Shown here piece after piece: positions 1 to 8,794 of a stretch of 64,000 bases of DNA. Position numbers and translations under genes: made by a program. The notes under the pieces are model-generated. The model worked only from the letters and a program-made list of their open reading frames with translations. It ran no database searches and was not told where the DNA came from. The stretch lies in assembly GCF_022758295.1 (NCBI RefSeq), contig NZ_JALDWJ010000002.1:310001-374000 (forward strand), written 5' to 3'. Position 1 is the first letter of the stretch; the number at the start of each line of letters is the position of its first letter. This stretch comes from Lysobacter sp. CFH 32150. Its GTDB lineage: Bacteria; Pseudomonadota; Gammaproteobacteria; Xanthomonadales; Xanthomonadaceae.

Positions 1-240
1 GCAACCGGTGACGATGACCTTGCCGTTCTCCGCCAGCGCCTCGCCGATCGCGTCCAGCGACTCGGTCACCGCCGAGTCGATGAAGCCGCAGGTGTTGACC
101 ACCACCACGTCGGCCGCGTCGTAACTCTGGACGATGTCGTAACCCTCGACCTTGAGCTGGGTGAGGATGCGTTCGGAATCGACCAGCGCCTTCGGGCACC
201 CGAGGCTGACGAATCCGATTTTTGGGTTTTGCAAGGACAT
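1..240 (-). CDS. rimO: Ribosomal protein S12 methylthiotransferase RimO, N-terminal 80 residues (cut by window edge)
   Basis: Only the first 80 codons are in the window; the gene runs off the left edge. The protein begins [20 protein letters not shown] and continues with [12 protein letters not shown] and a third Cys in VIVTGC. This is the N-terminal UPF0004 domain of methylthiotransferases, which binds the auxiliary 4Fe-4S cluster through three cysteines. The wording [12 protein letters not shown] and NTCGFID is typical of RimO, the radical-SAM enzyme that methylthiolates an aspartate of ribosomal protein S12, rather than of the tRNA enzyme MiaB. The radical-SAM and TRAM domains are not visible. 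Divergent from the next gene, with a 98-nt spacer. Confidence 0.9.
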   Translation of the reverse strand, partial: MSLQNPKIGFVSLGCPKALVDSERILTQLKVEGYDIVQSYDAADVVVVNTCGFIDSAVTESLDAIGEALAENGKVIVTGC

Positions 241-338
241 GGCGGGAAATCGTGCAGGGAATCGGGCAGGCAAGAGCGGAATTATAGCCCCCCGCTCCGG
301 ATCGGCTGGCCGGCCGCCTCCGGGAGTACGATCACGTC

Positions 339-1007
339 ATGAGCCTCTGGATCGATCTCGACACATTGCATGGCCCAGTGCGCGCCTGGCGCGCGGATCC
401 GAGCGGGCCTTCACGCGGTGCCGTACTGCTCATCCAGGAAATCTTCGGCGTCAACGCCCATATCCGCAGCGTGGCCGAACGTTTTACCGCGGCGGGGTTC
501 GTTGCCCTCGCGCCGGCGATGTTCGACCTGGTTGAACGCGACGTGGAACTGGCCTACGACAAGCCCGATTTCGAGCGCGGCCGCGCCTTGGTGACTGCAC
601 TGGGCTTCGATCGCGCGATGGATGTGCTGGCGGCGGCGATGAACCTGCTGCACACCGAAGGCCTGCGCGTCGGTGCGGTCGGTTTCTGCTGGGGTGGCAG
701 CCTCTCCTTCCTCTGCAATACGCGGCTGGGCTTGCCTGCGGTCGGCTATTACGGCGCACGCAGCGTGCCGTTCCTCGATGAACCGGCACGGGCGCCGCTG
801 ATGTTCCATTTCGGCGAACGCGATGCCAGCATCCCGCCCACTGATGTCGAATTGCATCGGCAGAAGCAGCCACGGGCGCAAGTTTTCGTCTATCCAAATG
901 CGGGGCATGCGTTCAACCGCGACGTCGACATCCATGCCTTCGAACCCGCCAGCGCCGCGCTGGCCTGGCAGCGCACCCTCGATTTCCTCGCGGAGAACTT
1001 GCGATGA
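339..1007 (+). CDS. Dienelactone hydrolase family protein
   Basis: 222 aa, full length for the family. Alpha/beta hydrolase of the carboxymethylenebutenolidase type. The nucleophile is a Cys in GFCWGG, the acid is the Asp in GERDASIP and the base is the His in NAGHAF, so the complete Cys-Asp-His triad is present. IQEIFGVNAHI is the usual N-terminal family motif. Cytoplasmic; no signal peptide. No aromatic-catabolism genes lie nearby, so the physiological ester or lactone substrate is unknown and a general hydrolase role is more likely than a chlorocatechol pathway step. The stop codon overlaps the ATG of the following HIT gene by 4 nt (ATGA), implying translational coupling. Confidence 0.85.
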   Translation: MSLWIDLDTLHGPVRAWRADPSGPSRGAVLLIQEIFGVNAHIRSVAERFTAAGFVALAPAMFDLVERDVELAYDKPDFERGRALVTALGFDRAMDVLAAAMNLLHTEGLRVGAVGFCWGGSLSFLCNTRLGLPAVGYYGARSVPFLDEPARAPLMFHFGERDASIPPTDVELHRQKQPRAQVFVYPNAGHAFNRDVDIHAFEPASAALAWQRTLDFLAENLR

Positions 1008-1429
1008 ATCGCCAAACCAACAACGGCTGGCACCTGCATCCGCAACTGGCCGAAGACACCCACCCGGTCGCGCACTTCGCGCTCAGCGAGCTGCAATTGA
1101 TGGACGACGCCAATCACCCATGGCTGATTCTGGTGCCCCGGGTTGAACATGCAGCCGAACTGATCGACCTGAGCGACGCGCAGCAAGCTGAACTGACCCG
1201 CGAGATCGCCCGGACGAGCCGAGCACTGCAGGCGGTGTTCAAGCCCCACAAGCTCAATGTCGCCGCGCTCGGCAACCTGGTGCCGCAGCTGCATGTGCAC
1301 GTGATTGCGCGCTATGAAGACGATATCGCCTGGCCGCGGCCCGTGTGGGGCATGGCGGCGGCACAGCCGTATGCAATGGAGGAGCTGGTGCGGCGGATCC
1401 AGGCGCTGCGCGACGCGTTAAGCTCGTAG
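1004..1429 (+). CDS. HIT family protein
   Basis: 141 aa. Histidine-triad superfamily nucleotide hydrolase or transferase. The motif is PQLHVHVIAR: the second and third histidines of the HxHxH signature are present, but the first position is Gln. To my knowledge that is usual in this proteobacterial subgroup, so it is probably not inactivating. NVAALGNLVPQLH is the usual run-up to the active site. It probably cleaves a phosphoramidate or dinucleotide, but the substrate is unknown. It overlaps the upstream hydrolase by 4 nt, so the two form a two-gene operon. Confidence 0.85.
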   Translation: MNRQTNNGWHLHPQLAEDTHPVAHFALSELQLMDDANHPWLILVPRVEHAAELIDLSDAQQAELTREIARTSRALQAVFKPHKLNVAALGNLVPQLHVHVIARYEDDIAWPRPVWGMAAAQPYAMEELVRRIQALRDALSS

Positions 1430-1510
1430 CGCGTTAGTTAGAGCTTGGTCAGCGACGCGGATGGGCGCGCTGCTAGCATCGGACGACCGATCACTGGAAC
1501 GAGGTTACCG

Positions 1511-1798
1511 ATGCGCCACTTGTTGCTCGCCGTCCTGCTCGCCTGCGCCCTGCCTGCGCAGGCCGGCCTGTTCGACAAGAAGCCCGAGGATTCCGCCGCC
1601 GAAGCGGCGCGCGCCAACATGGCGGCCGTGACCATCTGGGTCGATGCCAGTTGGGGTTTCCGCAACCAGGGTGCAGCTAATTCGCTCAGCCGCGCGCACC
1701 AGGCATTCGCCGGGCATGGCTACAAGGTGCAGAGCGTTCAGCCCTATATCGAAAACGGCGATCTGCAGGGCTTCTTCGTGACCTACCAGAAGCCCTGA
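1511..1798 (+). CDS. Small secreted hypothetical protein
   Basis: 95 aa; not recognised. I chose the ATG giving MRHLLLAVLLACALPAQA, a clean Sec signal peptide with predicted cleavage after AQA. An in-frame upstream start at 1445 would add 22 unconvincing residues. The mature part is about 77 aa with the pattern IWVDASWGFRNQGAANSLSRAHQAFAGHGYKVQSVQPYIENGDLQGFFVTYQ, shown here only in outline, and resembles a short mixed alpha/beta domain. Probably periplasmic. A palindromic repeat begins 16 nt after the stop and may terminate transcription. Confidence 0.65.
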   Translation: MRHLLLAVLLACALPAQAGLFDKKPEDSAAEAARANMAAVTIWVDASWGFRNQGAANSLSRAHQAFAGHGYKVQSVQPYIENGDLQGFFVTYQKP

Positions 1799-1814
1799 TC
1801 CTTGCCTGACCATT

Positions 1815-1895
1815 GTAGGAGCGGCTTACAGCCGCGAGCTTGTTGTGCGCATGCGATCGTGAGCGCAAAAGCTCGCGGCTGTAAGCCGCTCCTAC
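1815..1895. repeat. GTAG-tipped palindromic repeat pair (SMAG/REP-like), GCGGCTT type
   Basis: Two perfectly complementary 26-nt arms (1815-1840 and 1870-1895) separated by 29 nt. Each arm starts or ends with GTAGGAGCGGCTT and contains its own small hairpin (GCGGCT..AGCCGC). Dimeric inverted GTAG repeats of this kind are known as SMAG elements in Stenotrophomonas and resemble Pseudomonas REPs. It lies between the convergent ends of the small secreted gene and dcd, where it could act as a bidirectional terminator or mRNA stabiliser. Confidence 0.85.
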
Positions 1896-1907
1896 GAAAG
1901 AAGACTG

Positions 1908-2477
1908 TCAGGTGCGCGGCAGGGTCACACCGGTCTGCCCCTGGTACTTGCCACCGCGATCCTTGTACGAGGTCTCGCAAACCTCGTCGGACTGGAAGAA
2001 CAGCATCTGCGCCACGCCTTCGTTCGCGTAGATGCGCGCCGGCAGCGGCGTGGTGTTGGAAAACTCAAGCGTCACGTGACCTTCCCACTCCGGTTCCAGC
2101 GGCGTCACGTTGACGATGATGCCGCAGCGCGCGTAGGTGCTCTTGCCCAGGCACACCACCAGCGTGTCGCGTGGAATGCGGAAGTATTCGACCGTACGCG
2201 CCAGCGCGAACGAATTCGGCGGGATGATGCAGACATCGCCCACCACGTCGACGAAACTACCGCTGTCGAAATGCTTCGGGTCGACGATCGTCGAGTTGAT
2301 GTTGGTGAACACCTTGAACTCGCGCGAGCAGCGCACGTCGTAGCCGTAGCTGGACGTGCCGTAGCTGACGATGCGATGGCCGTCGGCGGCGTGCTTGACC
2401 TGGCCGGGTTCGAACGGCTCGATCATCTTGTGCGATTCGGCCATGCGACGGATCCAGCGGTCGGACTTGATGCTCAT
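1908..2477 (-). CDS. dcd: dCTP deaminase
   Basis: 189 aa, the normal length for the gammaproteobacterial enzyme. Deaminates dCTP to dUTP, the main source of dUMP for thymidylate synthesis. It starts [19 protein letters not shown] and carries the family signature [20 protein letters not shown], where the Glu of PEWEGH is the catalytic residue, followed by [13 protein letters not shown] and the nucleotide-binding C-terminus. The reading frame is open further upstream, but that extension is a shadow of the downstream repeat and mrp. Separated from the upstream mrp gene by a palindromic repeat, so probably transcribed with it. Confidence 0.95.
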   Translation of the reverse strand: MSIKSDRWIRRMAESHKMIEPFEPGQVKHAADGHRIVSYGTSSYGYDVRCSREFKVFTNINSTIVDPKHFDSGSFVDVVGDVCIIPPNSFALARTVEYFRIPRDTLVVCLGKSTYARCGIIVNVTPLEPEWEGHVTLEFSNTTPLPARIYANEGVAQMLFFQSDEVCETSYKDRGGKYQGQTGVTLPRT

Positions 2478-2508
2478 GCGGTCTGGTTCTTCCGGTAAAA
2501 ATTGAATT

Positions 2509-2575
2509 GTAGGGCGGGTCTTGACTCGCCGCGCGTCCAGGCTGCGATCCGATGGCGGGTCAAGACCCGCCCTAC
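2509..2575. repeat. GTAG palindromic repeat pair, GGCGGGTC type
   Basis: Two 22-nt arms, 2509-2530 and 2554-2575, inverted, with one mismatch. Both have the GTAG tip followed by GGCGGGTCTTGA. This is a different sequence family from the GCGGCTT element at 1815 but has the same architecture. The TAG stop codon of mrp (2572-2574, minus strand) lies inside the GTAG tip of the right arm. Confidence 0.85.
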
Positions 2576-3633
2576 AGCAGCTGTGCGCCGATGTTGACCG
2601 GTGCCCGCGGCCGTAGCGCAAGCTGTGCGGCGACCCGGCGCGCGACGTTGCGATAGGCCTGCGCCACCGCGGAATCCGGCGCCGCGGCGACGATCGGCGT
2701 GCCGGCATCGCCCTGCTCGCGGATGCCGATTTCCAGCGGTAACGAGCCCAGCAGTGGTACGCCGTACTGTGCGGCGGTGCGTTCGCCGCCGCCGTGACCG
2801 AAGATGTGTTCGGCATGGCCGCACTGGGAGCACACGTGCACCGCCATGTTCTCGATCAGGCCCAATACCGGCACCGCGACCTTCTCGAACATCTTCAGTC
2901 CCTTGCGCGCGTCCAGTGTCGCCACGTCCTGCGGCGTGGTGACGATCACTGCGCCCGCGACCGGGATCTTCTGCGCCAGCGTCAGTTGGATGTCGCCTGT
3001 ACCAGGTGGCAGGTCGACGATCAGGTAGTCGAGCTCGCCCCACAGGGTTTCGTTGAGCAACTGGGTCAGCGCCGAAGTGGCCATTGGTCCGCGCCAGATC
3101 ATCGGTGTGTCCTGCTCGACCAGCAGTCCGATCGACATCGCCTCGATGCCGTGCGCGCGCATGGGCTCGATCGACTTACCGTCGGGGCTGTCGGGCCGGC
3201 CGGACAGTCCCAGCATCATCGGCACGCTGGGGCCATAGACATCGGCATCGAGCACGCCGACCTTCGCGCCTTCCGCCGCAAGGGCCAAGGCCAGGTTGAC
3301 CGCGGTCGTGGACTTGCCGACGCCGCCCTTGCCCGAGCCGATCGCGATGATGTTGCGCACCCGCGGCAGCGGTGTCAGCGTGCCCTGTGGCGCGTGCGCA
3401 TCGATGCGGTGGTTCAACTCGAAGCTCGCCAGGGCGAGCCCCGCACTCGCAAGGCTTTCGCTCACGGCAGCGCGCAGGCCGTCATGCCAGCCAGCCGCCG
3501 GATATCCCAGCGTGACCGCGACTGCCACCTTGCCTTCGCTCTCGACCGCGCGGATGCGGGCACCACCCGCCGCAAGCGTCAAGCCGGTGGCAGGATCGAT
3601 GATCGCGGCGAGGCGTTGCTCTAGTGGCTGCAT
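2572..3633 (-). CDS. mrp: Iron-sulfur cluster carrier protein Mrp/ApbC (P-loop ATPase)
   Basis: 353 aa from the chosen ATG ([17 protein letters not shown]); 25 further in-frame codons upstream look non-coding. An N-terminal MIP18/DUF59-like domain (about 1-95) is followed by an NTPase domain with the deviant Walker A motif [18 protein letters not shown]. The CxxC motif HVCSQCGH, which holds a bridging 4Fe-4S cluster, and the VDLPPGTGD motif are both present. The protein carries Fe-S clusters to apo-proteins in the cytoplasm. Its stop codon is contributed by the GTAG tip of a palindromic repeat. Shares strand with dcd and lies divergent from the DUF2147 gene. Confidence 0.93.
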   Translation of the reverse strand: MQPLEQRLAAIIDPATGLTLAAGGARIRAVESEGKVAVAVTLGYPAAGWHDGLRAAVSESLASAGLALASFELNHRIDAHAPQGTLTPLPRVRNIIAIGSGKGGVGKSTTAVNLALALAAEGAKVGVLDADVYGPSVPMMLGLSGRPDSPDGKSIEPMRAHGIEAMSIGLLVEQDTPMIWRGPMATSALTQLLNETLWGELDYLIVDLPPGTGDIQLTLAQKIPVAGAVIVTTPQDVATLDARKGLKMFEKVAVPVLGLIENMAVHVCSQCGHAEHIFGHGGGERTAAQYGVPLLGSLPLEIGIREQGDAGTPIVAAAPDSAVAQAYRNVARRVAAQLALRPRAPVNIGAQLL

Positions 3634-3789
3634 GAGGCCTGGATCGCTTGGGGAAGCAGGGAATTGTAGCGGCTTGCGTGCTGATCGCCTGGGCTTGAAC
3701 TTCTGCAAGCCCGGGATGTCGCATCAATCACAATCTCTCTCCCTCGACGATGCGGTATAAAAACCCCCACCCCCACCACGGAGAACTCC

Positions 3790-4224
3790 ATGCGCATCCA
3801 CGCATTCGCGACGTTACTGGCGTTGCCGCTGTTCGCGACCGCTTTCGCCGCTTCGGCCCAGGATTCTCCGGTCGGCCGCTGGAAGACGTTCGACGAGGAA
3901 ACTGGCCAGGCCCGCTCCATCGTCGAAGTGTACGAAGCGAAAAACGGCACAATCGCCGGCAAGGTCGTCGAAACCCTGTACGCGCCGGACCCGGTCTGCG
4001 ACAAGTGCAGCGGCGCCAACAAGAACAAGCCGATCGAGGGCATGGTCATCCTGTGGGGCCTGAAGCGTGACGGCGACGGCTGGAGCGGCGGCACCGTGCT
4101 GAAGCCATCGGCGGGCAAGACCTACAAATCGAAGGCGCGTTTGCTCGAAGACGGCAGGAAGTTCGAGGTATCGGGTTGCCTGGCCTTCATCTGCAAGCAG
4201 CAGCTCTGGACACGCATGCAGTAA
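3790..4224 (+). CDS. DUF2147 family periplasmic protein
   Basis: 144 aa with a Sec signal peptide (cleavage near AASA-QDSPVG). The mature domain starts VGRWKTFDEETGQARSIVEV and contains DPVCDKCSG and GCLAFICKQQLWTR, the conserved pattern of DUF2147 proteins, which are exported beta-rich proteins of unknown function. The paired cysteines (CDKC, and the GC..IC pair) could form disulfides. A GGAG Shine-Dalgarno sequence lies 7 nt before the ATG and a TATAAA -10-like box at 3756-3761. Single gene, followed by a hairpin and T-run. Confidence 0.82.
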   Translation: MRIHAFATLLALPLFATAFAASAQDSPVGRWKTFDEETGQARSIVEVYEAKNGTIAGKVVETLYAPDPVCDKCSGANKNKPIEGMVILWGLKRDGDGWSGGTVLKPSAGKTYKSKARLLEDGRKFEVSGCLAFICKQQLWTRMQ

Positions 4225-4247
4225 GACAAGCAAGCAGTCGGCGCCGC

Positions 4248-4281
4248 ACGGCCCGGCCTTTCGCCGGGTCGTCGCGTTTTT
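4248..4281 (+). terminator. Rho-independent terminator after the DUF2147 gene
   Basis: A 10-bp stem (ACGGCCCGGC with GCCGGGTCGT, one G-T pair) with a 5-nt loop is followed within a few bases by TTTTT. It sits 24 nt after the DUF2147 stop and upstream of metG. Confidence 0.55.
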
Positions 4282-4322
4282 GCGGCATGCGATAATCGCG
4301 GGCCATCCACACCGCTCCCGCC

Positions 4323-6413
4323 ATGACCCGCAACGTCGCCGTCTCCTGCGCCCTGCCCTACGCCAATGGTCCTCTGCACCTGGGCCACCTGGTTGGCTAC
4401 ATCCAGGGCGACATCTGGGTACGCGCGCGGCGCATGGCCGGCGACCAGGTACGTTTCGTCTGTGCCGACGACACCCACGGCACGCCGATCATGCTCGCCG
4501 CGGAGAAGGCCGGGATCACGCCGGAAGCCTTCATCGCGGCCACGCAGGCGGGCCATGAGCGCGACTTCGCCGAGTTCCTGGTCGCCTTCGACCATTACGA
4601 CTCCACGAATTCACCCGGCAATCGCGTCCTGACCGAAGCGATCTACACCAGGCTCGTCACCACCGGCCACATCACCAAGCGCGCGGTCGAACAGTTCTAC
4701 GACCCGGCCAAGGGCATGTTCCTGCCCGATCGCTACATCAAGGGCATCTGCCCGAACTGCGGCACACCCGACCAGTACGGCGACAACTGCGAGAACTGTG
4801 GCGCGACGTACGCGCCGACCGAGCTGAAGGAGCCGCGATCGGTGATCAGTGGCGCCACACCGGAATTGCGTGAGTCCGAACACTTCTTCTTCGAAGTCGG
4901 GCAGTTCAGCGATTTCCTGCGGCAATGGCTGGCTGGCGATGTTGCGATCCCCGGCGTCAAGGCCAAGTTGCAGGAATGGCTGGATGCGGAAGGCGGCCTG
5001 CGCGCGTGGGACATCTCGCGCGATGCGCCGTACTTCGGTTTCGAAATCCCCGGCCATCCCGGCAAGTACTTCTATGTCTGGCTGGACGCACCAATCGGCT
5101 ACCTGTGCAGCCTGCAGGCGCTGTGCGAGCGCGACGGCGTCAACTACATGGAGTACCTGGCCCACGACAGCACGGCCGAGCTGCACCACTTCATCGGCAA
5201 AGACATCGTCAATTTCCACGGCCTGTTCTGGCCCGCGGTGCTGCACGGCGCCGGCATGCGCGCGCCAACTCGGCTGCACGTCAACGGCTATCTCATGGTC
5301 GATGGCGCCAAGATGTCCAAATCGCGCGGCACTTTCATCATGGCGCGCACCTACCTCGACACCGGACTCGATCCGGAAGCGCTGCGTTATTACTTCGCCG
5401 CGAAGTCGTTCGGTGGCGTCGACGATCTCGACCTGAGCCTCAGCGATTTCGTCGCGCGCGTGAACAGCGACCTGGTCGGCAAGTTCGTCAACCTCGCCAG
5501 CCGTTGCGCCGGGTTCATCGACAAGCGTTTCGACGGCCAATTGGCCGATGCGTTGCCGGAACCGGCGATGTATGCACGCTTCATCGACGCGTTACCCGCG
5601 ATCCGCGAAGCCTATGAACGCAACGAAGCGGCAAGCGTGCTGCGCCAGGCGATGGCGCTGGCCGACGAAGCCAATCGCTATATCGACGAAACCAAACCCT
5701 GGGTGCTGGCCAAGCAGGACGGCGCCGAAGCGCAGCTGCAGGCGGTATGCACGCAGGGCTTGAACCTGTTCCGCGTGCTCGCCGCCGCGTTGAAGCCGGT
5801 GCTGCCGCGCCTCGCACAGCATGCCGAGGCTTTCCTCGCTGCACCGGTCGTTGTCTGGGGCGATCTCGACAAACCGATGCTGGCGCACCGCATCAATGCC
5901 TATGCGCCGCTCTTCACCCGCATAGACCCGAAACAGATTGACGCCATGATCGAAGCTTCCAAGGAAACCCTCGCCCCAACCCCGACGGCTGTTGTAGGAG
6001 CGGCTTCAGCCGCGAAAGCCGATCGCGATACAGCTGGGGAAAAGCTCGCGGCTGAAGCCGCTCCTACAGGGCAGCAAGCTGCTTTGATCGGCATCGACGA
6101 TTTCGCCAAGCTCGACCTGCGGATCGGCAAGGTGCTGGCCTGCGAATTCGTCGATGGCTCCGACAAGCTGTTGCGCTTCGAGCTCGACGCCGGCGAACTC
6201 GGCAAGCGCCAGATCTTCTCCGGCATCCGCGGCTCGTACACGGAACCGGACAAGCTGGTCGGGCGCAACGTCGTATTCATCGCCAACCTGGCGCCACGCA
6301 AGATGCGCTTTGGCGTCAGCGAAGGAATGATTCTCTCAGCCGGCTTCGATGGCGATGCATTGCACCTGCTCGATGCCGATGCCGGCGCGCAGCCGGGCAT
6401 GCCAGTGAAGTGA
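4323..6413 (+). CDS. metG: Methionyl-tRNA synthetase
   Basis: 696 aa, the long form. Class I synthetase that charges tRNA-Met. N-terminal Rossmann fold with the HIGH-like motif [10 protein letters not shown], a zinc-binding knuckle [18 protein letters not shown], and KMSKS as is ([10 protein letters not shown]). An anticodon-binding helical domain follows, then a linker, then the C-terminal tRNA-binding (Arc1p/CsaA-like) domain from about residue 590 ([26 protein letters not shown]). The linker around residues 558-582 ([20 protein letters not shown]) is encoded by a complete palindromic GTAG repeat captured in frame, so it is Ala-rich and disordered. The stop overlaps the GTG of the RnfB-like gene by 4 nt. 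Confidence 0.96.
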   Translation: MTRNVAVSCALPYANGPLHLGHLVGYIQGDIWVRARRMAGDQVRFVCADDTHGTPIMLAAEKAGITPEAFIAATQAGHERDFAEFLVAFDHYDSTNSPGNRVLTEAIYTRLVTTGHITKRAVEQFYDPAKGMFLPDRYIKGICPNCGTPDQYGDNCENCGATYAPTELKEPRSVISGATPELRESEHFFFEVGQFSDFLRQWLAGDVAIPGVKAKLQEWLDAEGGLRAWDISRDAPYFGFEIPGHPGKYFYVWLDAPIGYLCSLQALCERDGVNYMEYLAHDSTAELHHFIGKDIVNFHGLFWPAVLHGAGMRAPTRLHVNGYLMVDGAKMSKSRGTFIMARTYLDTGLDPEALRYYFAAKSFGGVDDLDLSLSDFVARVNSDLVGKFVNLASRCAGFIDKRFDGQLADALPEPAMYARFIDALPAIREAYERNEAASVLRQAMALADEANRYIDETKPWVLAKQDGAEAQLQAVCTQGLNLFRVLAAALKPVLPRLAQHAEAFLAAPVVVWGDLDKPMLAHRINAYAPLFTRIDPKQIDAMIEASKETLAPTPTAVVGAASAAKADRDTAGEKLAAEAAPTGQQAALIGIDDFAKLDLRIGKVLACEFVDGSDKLLRFELDAGELGKRQIFSGIRGSYTEPDKLVGRNVVFIANLAPRKMRFGVSEGMILSAGFDGDALHLLDADAGAQPGMPVK
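5994..6067. repeat. GTAG palindromic repeat pair embedded in the metG reading frame
   Basis: Two perfect 22-nt inverted arms (5994-6015 and 6046-6067), starting GTAGGAGCGGCTTCAGCC, separated by 30 nt. Same family as the intergenic element at 1815. It lies wholly inside metG, exactly in the linker between the anticodon-binding and C-terminal tRNA-binding domains, and keeps the frame open. SMAG/REP elements are normally extragenic. Confidence 0.9.
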
Positions 6414-6841
6414 GCGCGCGGGCCATCGATCGCGACGCCCTGATCGAACGGCTGGACCGCATCCTGCCGCAGACCCAATGCGGCCAGTGCGGCTACGCTG
6501 GTTGCCGGCCCTATGCCGGAGCGATGGCTGCAGGCGAAGCCGATGTCGATCGCTGCCCACCTGGTGGTGATGCGGGTGCGCGTGCATTGGCAAAAGTGCT
6601 GGACGTTGCGGCGAAACCCTACGATCGCAATCGCGGCGAACACAAATCGCCGCTGGTCGCAGTGATCGTCGAAGCCGACTGCATCGGTTGCACCAAGTGC
6701 ATCCAGGCCTGTCCGGTCGACGCCATCATAGGCGCGGCCAAGCACATGCACACCGTGATCGAACCGTTGTGCACGGGTTGCGAGCTGTGCATCCCCGCGT
6801 GTCCGGTCGATTGCATCGTGCTGGAAGCGCCGCTGCCGTAG
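6410..6841 (+). CDS. rnfB: RnfB-like electron transport ferredoxin (short form)
   Basis: 143 aa starting with GTG that overlaps the metG stop (GTGA). It contains the Rnf-type 4Fe-4S motif [15 protein letters not shown] near residues 25-52, then two bacterial ferredoxin motifs, [12 protein letters not shown] and [12 protein letters not shown]. It lacks the N-terminal membrane helix of classical RnfB, and no other rnf genes are adjacent. I believe such short, isolated RnfB-like proteins are common in Xanthomonadales. It probably shuttles electrons in the cytoplasm, with partners unknown. The TAG stop is supplied by the GTAG tip of a palindromic repeat. Confidence 0.82.
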   Translation: MSARAIDRDALIERLDRILPQTQCGQCGYAGCRPYAGAMAAGEADVDRCPPGGDAGARALAKVLDVAAKPYDRNRGEHKSPLVAVIVEADCIGCTKCIQACPVDAIIGAAKHMHTVIEPLCTGCELCIPACPVDCIVLEAPLP

Positions 6842-6894
6842 AGCGGGTCTTGACCCGCCGAATGTCTGCGATGGCGGGTCAAGACCCGCCCTAC
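6838..6894. repeat. GTAG palindromic repeat pair, GGCGGGTC type
   Basis: Left arm 6838-6859 and right arm 6873-6894 form an inverted pair with a 13-nt spacer. The left tip GTAG contains the stop codon of the RnfB-like gene (6839-6841). The right arm ends 1 nt before the stop codon of the convergent TraB gene, so the element fills the whole intergenic space and could terminate both transcripts. Confidence 0.85.
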
Positions 6895-6895
6895 C

Positions 6896-7849
6896 TCAGC
6901 CTTTCTTTGGCTTGCACACCGAGCACACGCGCTCGACCGTATAGCCCTTGGCGCGCAGTTTCTCGACCACGCCATCGCTGCCGAGCAGATGCAACGCGCC
7001 AACCACTACCAGCGTGTCGTCCGCTGTAGATTCCTTCAAACGCCGTTCGAGTTGGGGCAGCCAGACGTCGTTGCGCTCGACATTGATGCGTTTGTACAGC
7101 GCAGGGGACTCCTTGCGCATTTCGGCTGCCATCTCGTTCCACAGCGTGGCGGCATCGCCGCGACGCCAGGCACCGTGCAGCTTTTCGATCGCCTGCTTGC
7201 CTTCAGCCGAATCGCTCAGGGCCTCTTCCAGGAACTGTGTTTGCTCCTGTCTGCTCATGCTGTCGAAGAAGGCGATCTGCTGCGCCCCGGTTTCAAGGCC
7301 AGAGGTGGACTTTTGGGCCTTCTGGGCCGCTTCGGAAAAATGCGTTTCAAGGCCGAGCTTGCGATCCAGACCGAATTTTTCGAACTCGACGATGGTGACC
7401 GTCAACGCCACGAACCAGGGTTCGAACCGTTGCAGGATCTCCGGTGGCAGGTTCAGTTTCTGCAGCACGGCCTTGTTTTTGTCCAGCCAGGCCTGGAGTT
7501 GCTTGGCGACAGTCGGCGACAGCTCACTATCCAGCGTCGTGCCGTCGGTACGCAGCGCGGCCTGCGTCATCTGCACTGCCAGCGTGGCGGAGGACATTTC
7601 CTCCGGTGACATCTCGAAAACCAACGATTCGGCATCCGCGAAGGCAGCGTCCACATCCGGCGACAACGGATAGTCCTGCGGCATCAGGAAATGGAAGGAA
7701 CCAAGCAGGTAGAGAGTGCTATCGGCATCCGAAACCTTCCACAGCAGCGGCACGGGCGGCTGTTTCGCAATTGTTGGCGTCGTGGCCTGTGCCCCGGCGA
7801 TGCCAAGGCTGACGAGAGCGGACAACAGCAGTGATTGCATCGGGCGCAT
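6896..7849 (-). CDS. TraB/GumN family protein
   Basis: 317 aa from the ATG giving MRPMQSLLLSALVSLGIAGAQA, a Sec signal peptide; the frame is open further upstream without coding character. The mature protein has LLWKVSDADSTLYLLGSFHFL near the start and DTLVVVGALHLLGSDGVV near the end. These are the paired GxxH motifs of the TraB/PrgY/GumN (ChaN-like, metalloprotease-fold) family. GumN lies in the xanthan locus of Xanthomonas, but its role is not settled, so I assign only the family. A C-terminal CSVCKPKKG holds a CxxC. It follows the DUF1684 lipoprotein gene by 11 nt and is probably co-transcribed with it. Confidence 0.82.
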   Translation of the reverse strand: MRPMQSLLLSALVSLGIAGAQATTPTIAKQPPVPLLWKVSDADSTLYLLGSFHFLMPQDYPLSPDVDAAFADAESLVFEMSPEEMSSATLAVQMTQAALRTDGTTLDSELSPTVAKQLQAWLDKNKAVLQKLNLPPEILQRFEPWFVALTVTIVEFEKFGLDRKLGLETHFSEAAQKAQKSTSGLETGAQQIAFFDSMSRQEQTQFLEEALSDSAEGKQAIEKLHGAWRRGDAATLWNEMAAEMRKESPALYKRINVERNDVWLPQLERRLKESTADDTLVVVGALHLLGSDGVVEKLRAKGYTVERVCSVCKPKKG

Positions 7850-7860
7850 GTGGTTCCTTG

Positions 7861-8793
7861 TCAGTGCTTGGTTTTTTCGTAAGCCTTCTCGCCCGCGGTA
7901 ATGGCGAGGTCGAGGCGGTTTTCCGGCGGCGGCAGCGGACAGGTGGCGAACGCGGTGAAGGCGCACGGTGGGTTGTAGCCGTGGTTGAAGTCGAGCATGA
8001 CGTTGCCCTGCGCGTCCGGCATCGGCGCATACAGATAACGGCCGGCGCCATAGCTGCCGTGGCCGCTGGTGCGGTCGGCAAAGACCAGGAACAGTTCGCC
8101 CTCGCCTTCATCGAGTGCTTCAAGTCGATAGGTCTTGCCATCGCGCTGGAATTCGACAACGCCCGGGTTCTTGATTTCATCGGTCGTGCCGATGATGTTG
8201 ACGACCGGGATGGTCTTGCCCGCTGGGTGCGCGACGAACCTGCCCTCGATCTGCCAATCGCGTCCGCCTGGCCAATATTCGAGTCGGGTGAAGCCGGTAC
8301 GGGAGTCAGCGTCTGCATGCTTGACCCGCAGCGCGTAACGATCGCCACGCTTGATGACCGTCGCGATGCCCTTGCCTTCGTCAAAACCTATCGCGCTGGG
8401 ACCGCCTTCATCCGCGTCGGATTTCAGGTTGGCACCGTCGCTCAACGGTTGTCCATCCAACGTCACGATGGCGTGGCTTTCCGGGATGAAACGCAGATCA
8501 TCATCCTTGCCACGCACCAGCATGCCCAGGTGCGCCGGGCCTTTGCCGATGCGGACGCCGTTGTCCGGGTCGCTGCCGATGTAATGCGACCCCTGGTCGA
8601 TCCAGTGCAGGCCGATCAGCGAAGTCCAGCCGTCGGGCTTGAGCAGGCTGGCACGGCGTTCCGCGCGCCACGTTTGCTGTGCAGACGCGAATGCGAGTTC
8701 TGCCTGCGACACTCGTGTTGCTTCGGCGCCCTCGTCGCCCTTGCATGCCGACAGCATCAGACAGCCCAACAACACGATGACTTTGTTTCGCAT
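7861..8793 (-). CDS. DUF1684 domain lipoprotein
   Basis: 310 aa from the ATG giving MRNKVIVLLGCLMLSAC, where Cys17 ends a lipobox (LSAC), so the protein is a predicted lipoprotein. The DUF1684 domain is recognised by LLKPDGWTSLIGLHWIDQGSHYIGSD and the C-terminal GRYLYAPMPDAQGNVMLDFNHGYNPPCAF and CPLPPPENRL motifs (quoted in part). Function of the family is unknown. The start codon lies 1 nt from the mutL stop, so the gene is probably read from the mutL transcript and continues into the TraB gene. Confidence 0.83.
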   Translation of the reverse strand: MRNKVIVLLGCLMLSACKGDEGAEATRVSQAELAFASAQQTWRAERRASLLKPDGWTSLIGLHWIDQGSHYIGSDPDNGVRIGKGPAHLGMLVRGKDDDLRFIPESHAIVTLDGQPLSDGANLKSDADEGGPSAIGFDEGKGIATVIKRGDRYALRVKHADADSRTGFTRLEYWPGGRDWQIEGRFVAHPAGKTIPVVNIIGTTDEIKNPGVVEFQRDGKTYRLEALDEGEGELFLVFADRTSGHGSYGAGRYLYAPMPDAQGNVMLDFNHGYNPPCAFTAFATCPLPPPENRLDLAITAGEKAYEKTKH

Positions 8794-8794
8794 C

